A stretch of DNA of 61,825 bases from the NCBI GenBank assembly GCA_038093975.1, contig JBBPTG010000147.1, positions 1 through 61,825 of the forward strand. The letters are read 5' to 3'. A program made the translations under genes and the position numbers. The notes beneath the pieces are model-generated. The model had not been told where the DNA came from, did not search any database, and saw only the letters and a list, made by a program, of their open reading frames with translations. Below are positions 22,101 to 33,047 of this stretch, one piece after another (the first letter of the stretch is position 1; every line of letters begins with the position of its first letter). Source of the stretch: Chalciporus piperatus (taxonomy: Eukaryota; Basidiomycota; Agaricomycetes; Boletales; Boletaceae).

Positions 22101-23592
22101 TATTTCACACTTTCAACAGGCCGTTATCCGTTTTGTGAAAGAGGCCGACGATAGCGACAAAGTTCCTGTACTTAAAAAGAAGCAGTACGCTGATTATAAG
22201 TTGTCGGTCACTGAATGGGAGTATCTTGGACTTGTTCACCGCATTCTTCAGGTGCGTAATATACCATTCAATGTTTTGTGTCCTAATATGCAATTTCAGG
22301 AACCGGCAACAGCGACGCAAAGTTTCTCAGCAGTGACATCTCCATCTCTCTCTCGTTCCATCCCTGTACTCGAGTTTCTTGCGCAAAACTGGGAGGACTT
22401 TGCTGCAGATCCACAATACGACAGTCTTTTAACTGCACTGCAGGCTGGGCTTCAAAATCTTACAAAATGGTATCGTAGTACAGACGAGTCTGATGCATAC
22501 TTCATAACCATGGGTTCGTCCATCAAGGTCACTTTCGAAACCTGCACCATTTAATCTTCATTCTGATTTCAGCCCTCGACCCTATGATTAAGCTTGCATA
22601 TGTAAAGAAGAAGTGGTCTCCGACCAAGTACAATGACGGATTGAAGAAATTCGAAGCTACCGTGAGTATTCACACTATTGGAACTCACTGTCAACCAACG
22701 CTCCATTCCGCTTTGAAGTTTGACAAATACTACCTTGCTGTGCCGCCGTGCCCTGTGCAAGCAACCGAGCCACAGTCCAAACCAGGTTTGCACTATACCC
22801 AATTACTCGTATCATGATCTTATTGATGGTTTACTTAGTGGTCCGTGCCGGCTCCAGTTCTGTCCAGTATGGGCATGCATGGATGCAGCAGGCTATACAA
22901 GCCGAGAAACTTGCACGAAGCTCTCTCAATCCGCGGGCCGAGTTGACCTCGTATCTCTTGAGTCCATTGGAGGAGAATATTGGTGACAATATTGTACGTT
23001 GGTGGGGGGTGAGTCTTTCTCGTGTTTCGAGTCACAGCCACGCTTAATAGTGTCGTGGACCATGGTACCATCAGTATCATTCTGTTCAGTACCCAACTCT
23101 CTCCCGGATGGCCTGTGATTATCTTGCTATTCAAGGGTCTGCAACTCCCTCCGAACGGGCATTTTCGTCAGGTGGACTCACAGGTACTTCTCGTCGAAAC
23201 CGTCTCGCTCCACATGTCTTCGAAGCCCTGCAGCTGTTGAAAGCTGGTTACCGTAATGGACACATTGGAGCAGCAACCGAGGCAGGTGCTCATGCATCCA
23301 GAGCAGCACTGTTCGAGGGATTTTCTTCCAAAGTGTCTGATTCAGATAGTATGTCTGAGTAAAAGCTAGCACGATGTTGTCTTGTTCGAACTTGAATGTC
23401 AATCATGCATACTTGAACACGTTCAAACGTGTTCGAACGCGCTCGAACGTGAGCCGAACGTGCAGTCCCATTCGCCGTTCGTCAGGTTCAACGTTCGAAG
23501 CCATGGCTGAACCGAACATGCTGTTCAGTTCGGCGTCCACAAAAATTGCGGAAAAACCGGACGGAACCGAACCGTTCCATCACTAGTGCGCA
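19183..23592 (+). mobile_element. Complete hAT-superfamily DNA transposon
   Basis: The left end TAGTGATGGAGCGGT (from 19191) and the inverted right end TAGTGATGGAACGGT (to 23585) form terminal inverted repeats of the hAT type (TA/CAGNG start), continuing with gaps into CCGGAC/TTTTTCC. An 8-bp direct repeat AGTGCGCA flanks the element at 19183-19190 and 23585-23592 (the last A of the right end is shared with it), as expected for hAT insertions. Subterminal zones on both sides are rich in CGAACG/GTTCGAAC words, likely transposase binding sites. The interior carries a transposase gene without an obvious break. The element is about 4.4 kb. Matching ends, clean target duplication and open reading frame argue for fairly recent insertion. 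Confidence 0.85.
19791..23362 (+). CDS. hAT transposase
   Basis: Excises and reinserts the surrounding element. The first exon (19791-20264) encodes an acidic, Ser-rich leader with a basic patch (KPSKRV). A BED-type zinc finger follows: 'GHWCNIC' (CxxC), then 'SSLRSHIARH' (HxxxxH), split by introns. The catalytic region includes 'SFTFDAWTND' and 'GWFTADNASNNDTA', then 'CMEHAIHLSVSHF'. A Glu/Asp-rich helical insert follows (about 21660-21850). The C-terminus carries the dimerisation signature 'YPTLSRMACDYLAIQGSATPSERAFSSGG', typical of hAT elements. About a dozen introns of 45-60 nt splice in frame by my reading, and the stop is TAA at 23360. The total is roughly 800 residues, normal for the family. 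No frameshift was found. Confidence 0.85.
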
Positions 23593-23994
23593 CAGTGAAG
23601 AGTCCGAGTCCCGATACGCTCTAATTCAGCTGATCTGCGTACCCAGGAATGGCATGAGGCGCAAAGCCTAACACGAGGCACTGCGATGCACCAGTCAAGT
23701 GACCCTCGTTCAGTTTTTCTCTTTGCAGAGTCGTCACTTGTGCTTGACTACATATAACCGTGACGCTCAGCTGCTTGAAGACGTTGACAGAACAGATCTT
23801 CGAGAGCACCGAAGACCAAGGTTTGTTATCTTGTTTGCACGGGTCGCTATGGCGCTAATCCAGTCCATCTCCACTGGGATTTTCGCCAATTCCTCTGAAC
23901 TTGAAGTATAATCGCCTAAAGTGATTTTTCTACGCTGAAACTAGAGGAGCTCGACTCATTCTACGCAAGATGGTCTCTACAATACCCCCGGTGC

Positions 23995-24992
23995 ATGGGG
24001 GTTCAACCGATTTTCAGTATGCGACCGACTTTTCAGGACCGACATTCGTCTAATTTGTGCAGGAGACCTCCACCTCTATCCTACAATAACCCGGCACTGT
24101 CAAACCCCGGAACTCCCTTGTATGTCATTGTACCGTACGATGACTCATTTCGGTCCCTTCCAAGGGTTAGTCACACATCCAGGTGAGCCGAGTACATCTA
24201 GGTGTTTTCATGAACGCAATCCGACGACACGCGCAGTATGTCGCGCCCACAGGAGAAGCGTAGGTCATGTCTCAGTTCAATACTACTTGCCACCATCGTG
24301 GCCATCCTTGCCGCCGCCATCGTCTACAGGGTCATCATGCCACGTGTTGAGGAGGCATGCATGTCCAAACTCGTCGATAAGGAGAGGAAGTTGGACGCTC
24401 GTGCATCCACGATACATGCTTGGGAAAGGAAGTTGGATCGTCGTGAGAGCAAGCTAGAGCAAGCTGAGAGGACGTCGGACGTGTCTAAGCTTGTGGAAAG
24501 GGGAAAAAAACTTGGATGCCCGTGCGTCCAAGCTACGAGGGTGGGAAACGAAGATGGATTCTCGTGAGGTCAAGCTTGCGGAGGCTGAGCGGAGACTCGA
24601 GGAAAAGAAGGCGGTGGCTTGTGCGTCCAAGCTTGTAGATGCGGAAAAGAAGTGGAATGATTGCGCGTCCAGACTCAAGGACGCAGAAAGGAAGTTGGAA
24701 GCTTGCCACAAACAGGAAGAAGTGTGGAGAAAGGACAAGAAAACCCATGCAAAGCTCATTCGGAAATGTAACCGGGATCAGAACATATGTGAGGCGGAGC
24801 GGCAGAGACGTGGCGATGTGAACCACTCCAATGGGCGACCACTGTACTGCTTCATTCTTCCTTGGGCGATTCGGTGGATCATCAAGTGAGTTCCTTGTGT
24901 TTATGGTGTCTGTTGCTTGCTAACGGTTTCATTGCAGGACAATCTTTGGCAGGTGGATTGGAGGGGCGGACATTCTTCAGATTTGCGTATGA
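23995..24992 (+). pseudogene. Transmembrane/coiled-coil protein gene, frameshifted copy
   Basis: Paralogue of the gene at 46962-48169. Exon 1 (from about 23995) reads a proline-rich leader '..RRPPPLSYNNPALSNPG..FRSLPR' ending at GTTAGT. Exon 2 starts 'EKRRSCLSS' after CCCACAG, followed by one transmembrane helix (ILLATIVAILAAAIVYRVIM) and a long charged coiled coil. A run of seven A at 24504-24510 sits exactly where the reading frame changes, so the coiled coil and 'CEAERQRRGDVNHSNGRPLY' lie one frame away from the membrane segment. After a second intron ('TIFGRWIGGADILQICV') the protein stops at 24990, earlier than the paralogue. One of the two PPxY motifs of the paralogue is lost. Either a pseudogene or a case of slippage on the A-run; I favour pseudogene. 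Confidence 0.65.
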
Positions 24993-25189
24993 GCTCTGGA
25001 TTAGCAATCGCTGAATCATAAGAGCGCTTTCAATTCTCTGTCGTCACTGCTGTTTGACCACCAGCCACGGAAGGCATCAAGAGTGTAGGTTGTATGTAGT
25101 ATCAGGTTCACTTCTGTTCACCAAAGGGAAGCGTAACTGGAGCGATGACACCGCGTCTCACACGTGCCTTTCATCCTTTCAGCCCACCT

Positions 25190-26175
25190 CTCGCTACACG
25201 GTGTGACGACCGCGATATCATTACGATATTTTTTTTGAATGATATAACCCCGATATCGTGAGCTTATGGCACTGACAACTTCTGCGTGATAGCACTCGGT
25301 CATCGAGTGCATATATCATACAGATATCTGCCACTGATATTGTAATGAGCTCTCCAGCAAAGCATCAGCATGATATTGTTGAAATTTTGTTCGACTACTA
25401 TCTCATACCTCGGGCGACGAGGTTACACATTCTCTCGAGCAAGGCAATTGGGTCTCGGAATGAGATGTAGTAGAAGATAGTTGAATTCCATGCCAATCAA
25501 AGGTATGTACAAGGGTTCTAAGTACTGGTAGCTATCCACGGCATACCACTAGGGTCCAGAGGGACGAGGATGCGGGATTATCGGGTTTGTGGTTGCGGGA
25601 ACGGAGTGGGGGTGGTGTGGGATGCAGCTGCACATGAGCCAGGTATACGAGGAAGTGATGGAGGACGAGAGTCCAAGAGACAGCGCTGGTTGGTCATGGT
25701 CGTGGGTGGAGGCACCTGAAATGTCGAACGAAAAAAATCTGTCAGTATGGAAATGGTAAACGAATAAACATACCACGGGATCTGCTGCTTGGAAGCTCGA
25801 ATCTCTTGCAATTCCTTCAGTGTTCATTGAGGAGTGTTGGGGCGGGATGTCGAAGTGGAACGAAGAAGAGACTTGACAAGGTATAAACAAACACGAGTAC
25901 ATACTTAGTACTTAGCTTTACTTTGTTTAGTAATTTGAGACTTAGAAAAAATCACATTTCGGCTTCGCGGTACCAATTCACGATGTCCGTTGTATGTCTG
26001 TGTACGATATTGATGCGATATCGACACTAGAGCTTCAGCTGAGATCTGCCCTGAGAAGGTCCTGATATTTTCGTAAATTGTCATTACGACCTATGGCAGA
26101 TATTCCGTGAATGTCCGTGGGATCTCACGAAAATATGTTTCGCACAACCCCAGTGCGCGGTCTCGGCCGTTTTAC
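25190..26175. repeat. About 1-kb insertion absent from the paralogous locus, GATATC-rich
   Basis: Flanking sequences on both sides match one continuous stretch near 48260-48300, while the interior has no counterpart there. The interior is rich in GATATC/ATATTTTCG words in both orientations and holds no convincing gene. The edges carry similar octamers, CGGTGTGA on the left and CGGTGTAA on the right, which could be an aged target duplication. Clear terminal inverted repeats are not visible. Probably a non-autonomous element. Confidence 0.45.
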
Positions 26176-26344
26176 GGTGTAACTGCGGTTCTATGACATC
26201 ACCCACGCTCTGCTTTGTCCCATTTCTTTGTACTCTTTATCACGATGAGCGTGAATGCGCCACTCGCTTGTGGTAGCGTATAAGAGGCCAGTTTCAGAGC
26301 GATACCTGGCAGTAAAGACCCATTTCACTTTGAGTCCAACCACC

Positions 26345-27030
26345 GATGACGAGCCCAAACCCCAACCTCCAGTACGAGATCTCCATTCCAGAATATACCT
26401 CGACCCCACCCTGATTGGTCCCATAGGCCTCCACCACCACCTCCATCGCACCCGGACCCCGTGTAAGTGAAATCCATCTTGCTCGCCGTTGGTTCTCGAT
26501 CTGACTTTATGGGTCTCCAACGCGCCGCCACACACTGCCAGCAGTTCGTCACGCCCGCCAGAGAAACGTGGATTGTGCACTGGTTGCATCAGCTCCATGT
26601 TATCAACATTATTCATCGTCATACTTACCGTGTTCGCCACCCTCATCTACGTCGCGCGTGTGATGCCAACTCCAGACGAAATTTGCACGCCAAAGGTTCC
26701 CATTACGCCAGTGCAGTTACATTCCTGCCTCGACCGGGAGAGACAATTGAGATGGGAGAGAACAGTCAACCTGGAGTGCGTGCATAAATGTAATCGGGAG
26801 CGGGGGGCGAGGCTATTTGGTGGTAAACCAATACGATGTCTTCCAGGCGTTCAGCAAGTGATCGAGTCAGTGTCTCCCAAGCGCCTTCAACGTGACAGCG
26901 GAGATGATACTCATGATGTTTTCGGTTCAGGTTTGCCTCCGGCACACGAGCCGAGGGGTGTCAGTATGCCAGCGAGGACGTCGAAGACGTTCCTCCGACT
27001 TGGGCTACGATCTTTGGATTGGAGTAGTTA
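26345..27030 (+). CDS. Possible small transmembrane protein related to the coiled-coil family
   Basis: A distant relative of the genes at 23995 and 46962. An upstream part reads a proline-rich stretch ('SHRPPPPPPSHPDPV') ending at a GTAAGT donor. After an acceptor near 26550 the frame reads 'SSRPPEKRGLC', one transmembrane helix (MLSTLFIVILTVFATLIYVA), 'RVMPTPDEIC', a short charged segment and 'KCNRERGARLFGGKPIRC'. The order proline-rich, basic EKR, membrane helix, 'R.MP..EE.C', 'KC.R' parallels the paralogues, but the coiled coil is much shorter. The start and the last exons are not resolved, and a one-base difference from the matching scrap at 48.5 kb breaks the leader frame here. Could be a pseudogene. 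Confidence 0.35.
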
Positions 27031-27270
27031 CAAATATTGTTGGGCGTCGCCTAAGAGTCGTAGTGTACGGGCCAGTGACCTATACCTGGACCGTGGTGCG
27101 TGGCTTGCGCGTGGCTGTTGTTGTGTGCACACCGCACCTCGACCTTGCCTCAACCTCCCGCTCTCAGGCTGTTCAAAGTGACCTTCAAACGTTCACGTTC
27201 ACCCTTGCAGACTACCCTCGAAAATTCAAAATACCATCCAGTCAATCTATTACTACGCGTTTAACCAGAA

Positions 27271-29047
27271 ATGTCGGTTGAAAACCTGCTTCGAACAGTG
27301 AGTATTCAAACAACTTGTTACAGCGCTGTCTTACAACATCCCAACAGCTCAAGGCGTTTGATCCTCTTTCGATCGTGAGCATCTGGTATCTAGTAGCCCC
27401 CCGCGTAACGAAAGATCTGATGGCACACCACAGTTTCCATCCATCGACACCCCGTACACCAAGTACTCTTCCTCAAACTATGCCGCCTCGGACATGGAGA
27501 TCCCCCCGATGCTCGACATCGTTACCCAGTGTCGAGAGCATCTCGATGTCATTGACACCATCCTCGAGCAAATCAAATTGACTGTTCAAAAACTCACCCG
27601 CAAGCGCGAGCAGATCGCGTCGTCGATGAAAACACACGAGGGCTTCATCTCGTGTATCCGCCGCCTGCCCTTAGATGTGCTCAGCGATATCTTCATGCAA
27701 TGTTTGCCCAATGGCACATACCTCACCCCGGATATAGAAGCCGCGCCGTTGTTGTTGACACAGATCTGTCGGGGATGGCGAGAGGTCGCACTCGGCACCC
27801 CAAGATTGTGGTGTTCGTTGTCTATCGCAGACATCAATTGGGACTCAGAGCAACTGCTTGCTTTCTACCAACGCTGGCTCGCGAATTCAGGTCGCTGCCC
27901 GCTTTCACTTGAAATCCGCTTGACTCGACGGTTTGACAGAGAACAGTGTCAATGGTCAACAATGGCCACGGAGTTCTCGCGACTATACACCAATCGGTGC
28001 ACAACCCTCGGCATTGACTTTGATTCTGCTGATGGTTTGGATCTTTTGCTTACGGATGTTCCTAATCTGGAACGCCTCTATCTTGGAGGCCCGGTTGCCA
28101 CGAGTCGGAATATATCGATCGTCCAATCGCGCCCCCGCCTTCACACTCTCTTCATCGTATCCCCTGTCTTTGTCACGGAGACTTTAGCTTTCTTCGATCC
28201 AGGATGGACGAACCTCACACGTCTCGCGGTGTCGTTCCACGACAACCCACGACTCGGACCTGCCAACAATACCATCCTCTTGACCCTCCTGCATACGTGT
28301 TCCAATCTGGAGATCTTCGTCTTCTCCCCTGTCTTTATTCAGAGGTCTGATAACCCTATCACATTGACACATTCGAAACTACGCACGTTGGGCATACGGC
28401 ATCAGACTGGCTCCATCCTTTCATCTTCAATGGACACGCTGATTTTCCCAAACCTTCGTCACCTGTTGGTTGACGGCAGCCGAGATGTCGAGGATGTTCT
28501 CAATGATACTTCTACTCCAGAGGAGTCCTTGCCGGATGCCAGGCGGCGTACACTCAACATGACCTTCGTGAACCTCGATAACTGGAGCTCCACTCATGCT
28601 CTTTTCACACTCCTCAATCCTGGGTGGATGGGACTGACCCACGTCAGGCTGCACGTTCGCTGGCATGGCACACCATATTGCCTGATGCCACTCCAGTTGT
28701 GTCCTCAGCTTGAAGACATGGCTGTATCAATGCGCACCGTTAGGGACGGCGAGGGCCGCTACACACTCCCCGCCCATCACACACTTAGCTCTCTGACCCT
28801 TGGCGTCGAACGAGGGTGCATTGATATACTTCTGGACGCGTTGACCTTGCCCAGTTTGCACCATCTCAAGCTCACGATGGACGCAGACTGGCCACATCTG
28901 TCGTTCAAGGAGTTCTTTTCTCGATCACATTGTTCACTCGAGACGCTCGAGATCCGTGGAGCGCAGACATCCAAGTTGGGGCGGGAAGAGTTCACGTCGT
29001 TGGTACCTACCTTGAGGGGACTCGACTTGCACGATACGTCAGAGTGA
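27271..29047 (+). CDS. F-box/leucine-rich-repeat protein (copy C)
   Basis: Three exons: 27271-27297 (MSVENLLRT), 27348-27374 (LKAFDPLSI) and 27434-29047, giving 555 residues, the longest of the family here. It has an N-terminal coiled segment, F-box motif 'CIRRLPLDVLSDIFMQCLP', then leucine-rich repeats ('NLERLYLGG', 'NLTRLAVSF', 'NLEIFVFSP', 'NLRHLLVDG', 'GLTHVRLHV', 'QLEDMAVSM', 'LHHLKLTM', 'LETLEIRGA') ending 'LRGLDLHDTSE'. The frame is intact. The last third and the 3' flank are almost identical in DNA to copy F (44011-45780), while the middle is much more divergent, which suggests gene conversion or recombination. Likely an SCF substrate receptor; the target-binding LRR face is the variable part. 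Confidence 0.85.
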
Positions 29048-29254
29048 CCTGTAGTATATGCATCTGCTTAGATACTCGGATGCCCTGGTCCTTTATCTGT
29101 ACAATCTGTCGATTGGAAAGGCGAGTCCCGCTGATGGGGTGGACGTTTCATGACCATGCTGCATTCGGTGCATGATGTTGATCCTAGTCAACCACAAATA
29201 TTATTTGCCTGCCTAGTATGTACACGCCATACCTCCGTCCCCGAATCAGTCCGC
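29048..29254. promoter_or_regulatory. Conserved 3' flank of F-box/LRR genes
   Basis: The sequence after the stop ('TGCATCTGCTTAGA..CGGATG..TCCTTTATC..ACAATCTGTCGAT') recurs after copy F and, more diverged, after copies B, D, G and H and both tail fragments. Its orientation is always downstream of the stop codon. It probably contains the polyadenylation region. Confidence 0.4.
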
Positions 29255-29830
29255 TATAATCATATTAGGATCGCTTTTTGGCACCCACACGGTGGACATC
29301 GAATTCTTGTGCACACATCCTTGCGAGCGAAGAGTCCAATGGACCTAGGTACTGGTAGCGCCATCCTGAACATTTTCTCCCACTCGGATTGGCTGTCTTG
29401 GCGGCGGTCCTTGTTATTCCGGAATACAATCCTGTAGTAATTGTATGCTTTCGACGCAGTGATGACAGATGCTAGACATTCGTCTGGGCATCCATGGATC
29501 CAAAACACTATAGTTAAAGGTGTGATCCCTGAGACATCTTCCACGCCTGGACGTGATACTGAATTGAGTTCGCAGAGAAATACAAAGAAAGTCATGCGCG
29601 AAAGCTGGGCCACTTACCTGTCAGGTATTCATGACTCGGTGACCGGGCGGGTTCAATGTTGCATCAAGGTGACCATCATGCGAGTCAGTGACTCTTGGGT
29701 ACTCAGGCTGCGGGAACTGTTTCACCATCTCCTCCAGCCCAAACCCCCATGCATCCGCTTATGCGGAATTGACGTGGGTGAATTCGGTGTTGACCACGGT
29801 TCTGGCTTGCTTGATTGACGGTACGTCACG
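29255..29830 (-). pseudogene. Unidentified decayed gene, repeated at 45985-46590
   Basis: On the minus strand two stretches look protein-like: 'VNTEFTHVNSA*ADAWGFGLEEMV' and 'CPDECLASVITASKAYNYYR' with 'DSQSEWEKMFRMALPVPRS'. They are interrupted by an in-frame TAA that is also present in the second copy, and by possible introns. I do not recognise a family. The pairing of both copies downstream of F-box copies C and F shows that they were duplicated together. Confidence 0.25.
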
Positions 29831-30138
29831 CAAGTTCACTTCTAAACATTGGATCTTGTGCATGAATGATGACCGCACTGAGCTAGGCTGGAACTGAAAT
29901 GAACGAGCACTCACCACAGGGTTACTATCTGAAATCATTTCCTATAGCTGTTCCTGGTACCCATTATCAGCCACGAGTTCGGGTTTGATATCGTACAGTT
30001 TGGTTGAAGCAAGGTTGAAGTGCAGTGGTAATGGGTAGCCTGTGGCTGTACACTGTGCGTGTCAAGGTGTCCCGACTCCTCGACCACGTAGTCTCCCGTA
30101 GGCAGCCCCTTAGTACGTAGGAAGACAGTCGTTCCTAT

Positions 30139-30409
30139 AAACTCGAAAGAAGTTTTCGCCGGACCTTCCTGGTCATCTCGCAGAACGAGGCCAATCCAGC
30201 GATACAACTTCGAAAAGGTGACCTCATTATATGCATAGATATGAAGGCCTGGACTTGTGAGATGGCGAGTGGCGAGGGGAAACAGAGAGCTCACCACCGT
30301 GCAAACTAGGTTTCGCACCATCAAGTGACCATACAAATAGGTCGCGCCCAAGCTCCTTTGACTTGGCTGAAAGAGTATGAGAAGGAGAAGGCTCATAGGG
30401 CGCAGACAT
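30139..30409 (-). pseudogene. 5' stub of HNH-related gene (truncated duplicate)
   Basis: This matches exon 1 and the start of exon 2 of the gene at 55299-56739: 'MSAPYEPSPSHTLSAKS..DLFVWSLDG' then 'GLHIYAYNEVTFSKLYRWIGLVLRDDQ'. Similarity ends at about 30139, the left edge of the large segmental duplication, so the central and C-terminal parts are missing. The reading frame continues into unrelated sequence. Confidence 0.75.
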
Positions 30410-30728
30410 CGGGCGGGAGGACAGAAGGGAGTGATGAGACGGTGGCACGACTTGGAGCTTGCGTGACTGGTGGACGGACACCAAGCAGCCACCCTAGGCC
30501 TGGTGCTCGAGTCGTGACCAGGGCACAATGAGAGCTTCTTCGGCAACGAAAGTGCAGCGGAAGAAAAACCGTTTGTAGCTCGGTAACGATCGCCATCGAC
30601 GAGGTTGACAACAATTAAACATCATCATCAAGTCGTGAATACAGTAGCAAGACGACCGTAATAGATAATTCAGTACCATCTAAGACCATTTGCGTGATCT
30701 GGGTACAACCAGGATTCAAACTCGCCCC

Positions 30729-32147
30729 TTACTCCTTCTTGGTCTCCCTCTCCAACCTCCTCAAAGCACGACGACGGATATCTTTATGCATGGAATGGGT
30801 GTATGAGATGAAGGCAGCCTTCCATCCAACGACGTGAATGATATAGTCGATAAGTCCATGACTCCAGAATGGGGTAAGAGTACCAGGACGGTCGGTCATT
30901 GCTGCTCCGCAAGACAGTCCGATCTTGCGCAACGCAGAGCGAACGTAAGCTTTGGGTGTTGGAACCAACAGGGACGATTTCCGAATATTGGACATTTTTG
31001 AGACCTAGAGCAGTACGGTGGACATTCAGCCAAGATGGCAAGCAAGCGACGGGAAGGAACATACAACAAAGTGGGTGTTGAGGTGTTGGACGGTGATGTT
31101 GTGACCTCTGACCTCCTCCGCGAGTGCGCTGGTGAAGGTCGAGACAAATGCCTTGGTGCCCGAGTAAGTTGCAAGCATTGGGGAAGGAACCTGGCCAGCG
31201 AAAGACCCAATGTTGAGAATCAAACCGCGCTTCCTGTCATCGTGTGGTCCGTGAGTCATCTAATCACAAAAATCACGAGATACTAACCTCTGGATCATAC
31301 CAGGGAGCACTGCGTGCGTTACACGGACGGTACCGCTAATGTTGATGATCACGATGTCATCGTTTTCTTGCTCGGTCGTCTCAGCGAAATAGATTGGCAT
31401 CGCGTGCGATTTGCCAACATTGTTCACTATCGGCAGCTATCAGTTCAGCAGTCGTATTGTGGCCAACAACGGAATACTAACCAAGAACGCCGACGTCGAG
31501 GCTACCGAGTACCGACTTGAGCGCGTTGAGCTCGGTAGGGTCGTTCTTGGCGAAATCGATCAATTGGATGCGAGCCTCGACTTTGCCGGATGTCTTGTTG
31601 GCTGAGGGTGGGCATGGTGAGTCGAAAATGAGAGGGTGGGGTTGAACGTGAACGTACCAATTTCAGTCGCAACCGAAGACAACATCGCCTCATTGCGCGC
31701 AACAAGGAGAATGTTGAAGCCTGCAGCGGCCAGCTGCAACGCGAATTCTTTTCCAATTCCATCAGATGCGCCGGTGACCACTGAGAAACAGATGATGTGT
31801 CAGTTGAACCGAACTGGCGACGTGTGTCGGTCGAGTGCCACGTACCCGCCCAAGCACCCTTGGTCGCGCCAAATTTCTTGAGCTAAAGACCGAAAAGCGT
31901 GTCAACCTCGGGTCATGGTTTGTGCAACGCGATGACGCACGTTTGTACCGGGCCATACGAATGTTTGACTGAAGACGAGCGAGGTCTTGAGGAGGAAACG
32001 TGCCAAGGTGAATACCCCGACCGAGAGAAGCACAGTGTACGTCCAAGGACAGGCAGTGACTACAGAATACGCTTAATCGTTGTGTAGAGGTAGGAGGTTG
32101 AGTATACCTTGGTCAGAAAGCCAGGCTTGCGGGGACGGTATCGACAT
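30729..32147 (-). CDS. Very-long-chain 3-oxoacyl-CoA reductase (copy 1)
   Basis: A short-chain dehydrogenase of the KAR/IFA38 type. It reduces 3-ketoacyl-CoA with NADPH in the ER fatty-acid elongation cycle. The start is [13 protein letters not shown] (32147). Exon 2 gives a membrane anchor ('[17 protein letters not shown]'). The Rossmann motif TGASDGIG follows, then LVNNVG, the catalytic Ser in 'ILNIGSFAG', and Tyr/Lys in YSGTKAF. The C-terminal hydrophobic segment ends in a Lys/Arg-rich tail ([14 protein letters not shown]), as expected for ER retention. About eight exons with short introns splice in frame to about 340 residues, the usual length. It is nearly identical to the gene at 57042-58474. 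Both copies appear functional. Confidence 0.85.
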
Positions 32148-32559
32148 CGTGGTTGTATTGTCGGTTGCTGGTTCGTCGGTGCAAAGAGAGGGCTGAACCG
32201 GTGACTCGTTGAGTAACCGTTCCCACTATCACGCGCTACTTGATTTCTCCAAGCTGGCCGATCGCTCTGGACAGAACTTGGAGCCTACCGTTTTCTCTAG
32301 CGTTTATAGATAATATTTGGTTACATCTGACATGCTGTTCCGCCGCGTTGTGCACGACGCGGCGAAACTGCCATGATGGTCAGAAATCGCTGGATGTTGG
32401 TGAATCCCGTACGTTGTCTTGTAACTCGTGATTCCTAACTTCAAGAAGCATCGTCCCTCTACCAGTGGGACGTGGGCACCACTGACATCCACGTCTCAAT
32501 TTAAAGATATCTGGATGGAGTCCCGACTTACGCTCCATCATCAACAGCGGCGATAATCC

Positions 32560-32806
32560 GGTCGTTTCCTGTGCCTTGGAAGAGCTTTCAGATACACACG
32601 AGGGCATCCGACTACAACCGTTTTGCCATACCTTGCCTCGCAATCAAGCCCGTGCCGCCTCAGCACTATCGGTTTGGATTGGGCATACATTAGGCGGTGT
32701 GCACGGTCGATACGCAATCGTCGACGCGTATGGGTGGCAGTGCTAGATATCGAACGGGTTGCAGATTTGGCTGGCGTTGTTTCAGAGAGTACGTCAGGCA
32801 GTGTAT
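32560..32806 (+). pseudogene. F-box protein gene (second type), internally deleted copy
   Basis: Counterpart of 58835-60042. The 5' part ('DNPVVSCALEELSDTHEGI') joins directly to the 3' part ('LPYLASQSSPC.LSTIGLDWAYIRRC') at about 32607. The intervening 918 bp, which encode most of the protein including the F-box, are missing. The right junction lies in 'CATC' common to both ends, so a short-homology deletion is likely. The frame is lost. Confidence 0.8.
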
Positions 32807-33047
32807 GAGGTCGGGGGTCCATGTTGAATCGTCGACCTATATCATCCCAAGTATCATCCAGTCTTTTTTTGTTGGTGGAACAATGCATGACGGGTCTTCA
32901 GAGATTATCAAAACATAAATTGGGTGCAGATGCAGCTGAGACACGGTCACGAAAACATTCATTCCAACTCATCAGAAAAACTATTCTTTCCCGATCGACA
33001 GATTGTATGGATAAAGGATCCGGGCATTCAAGTCTAAGCAAATGGAT

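Noticed and set aside
25549..25902. Minus-strand 117-residue frame as a gene
   Set aside because: Low-complexity, His/Pro/Ser-rich translation without motifs, inside a probable repeat insertion absent from the paralogous locus.
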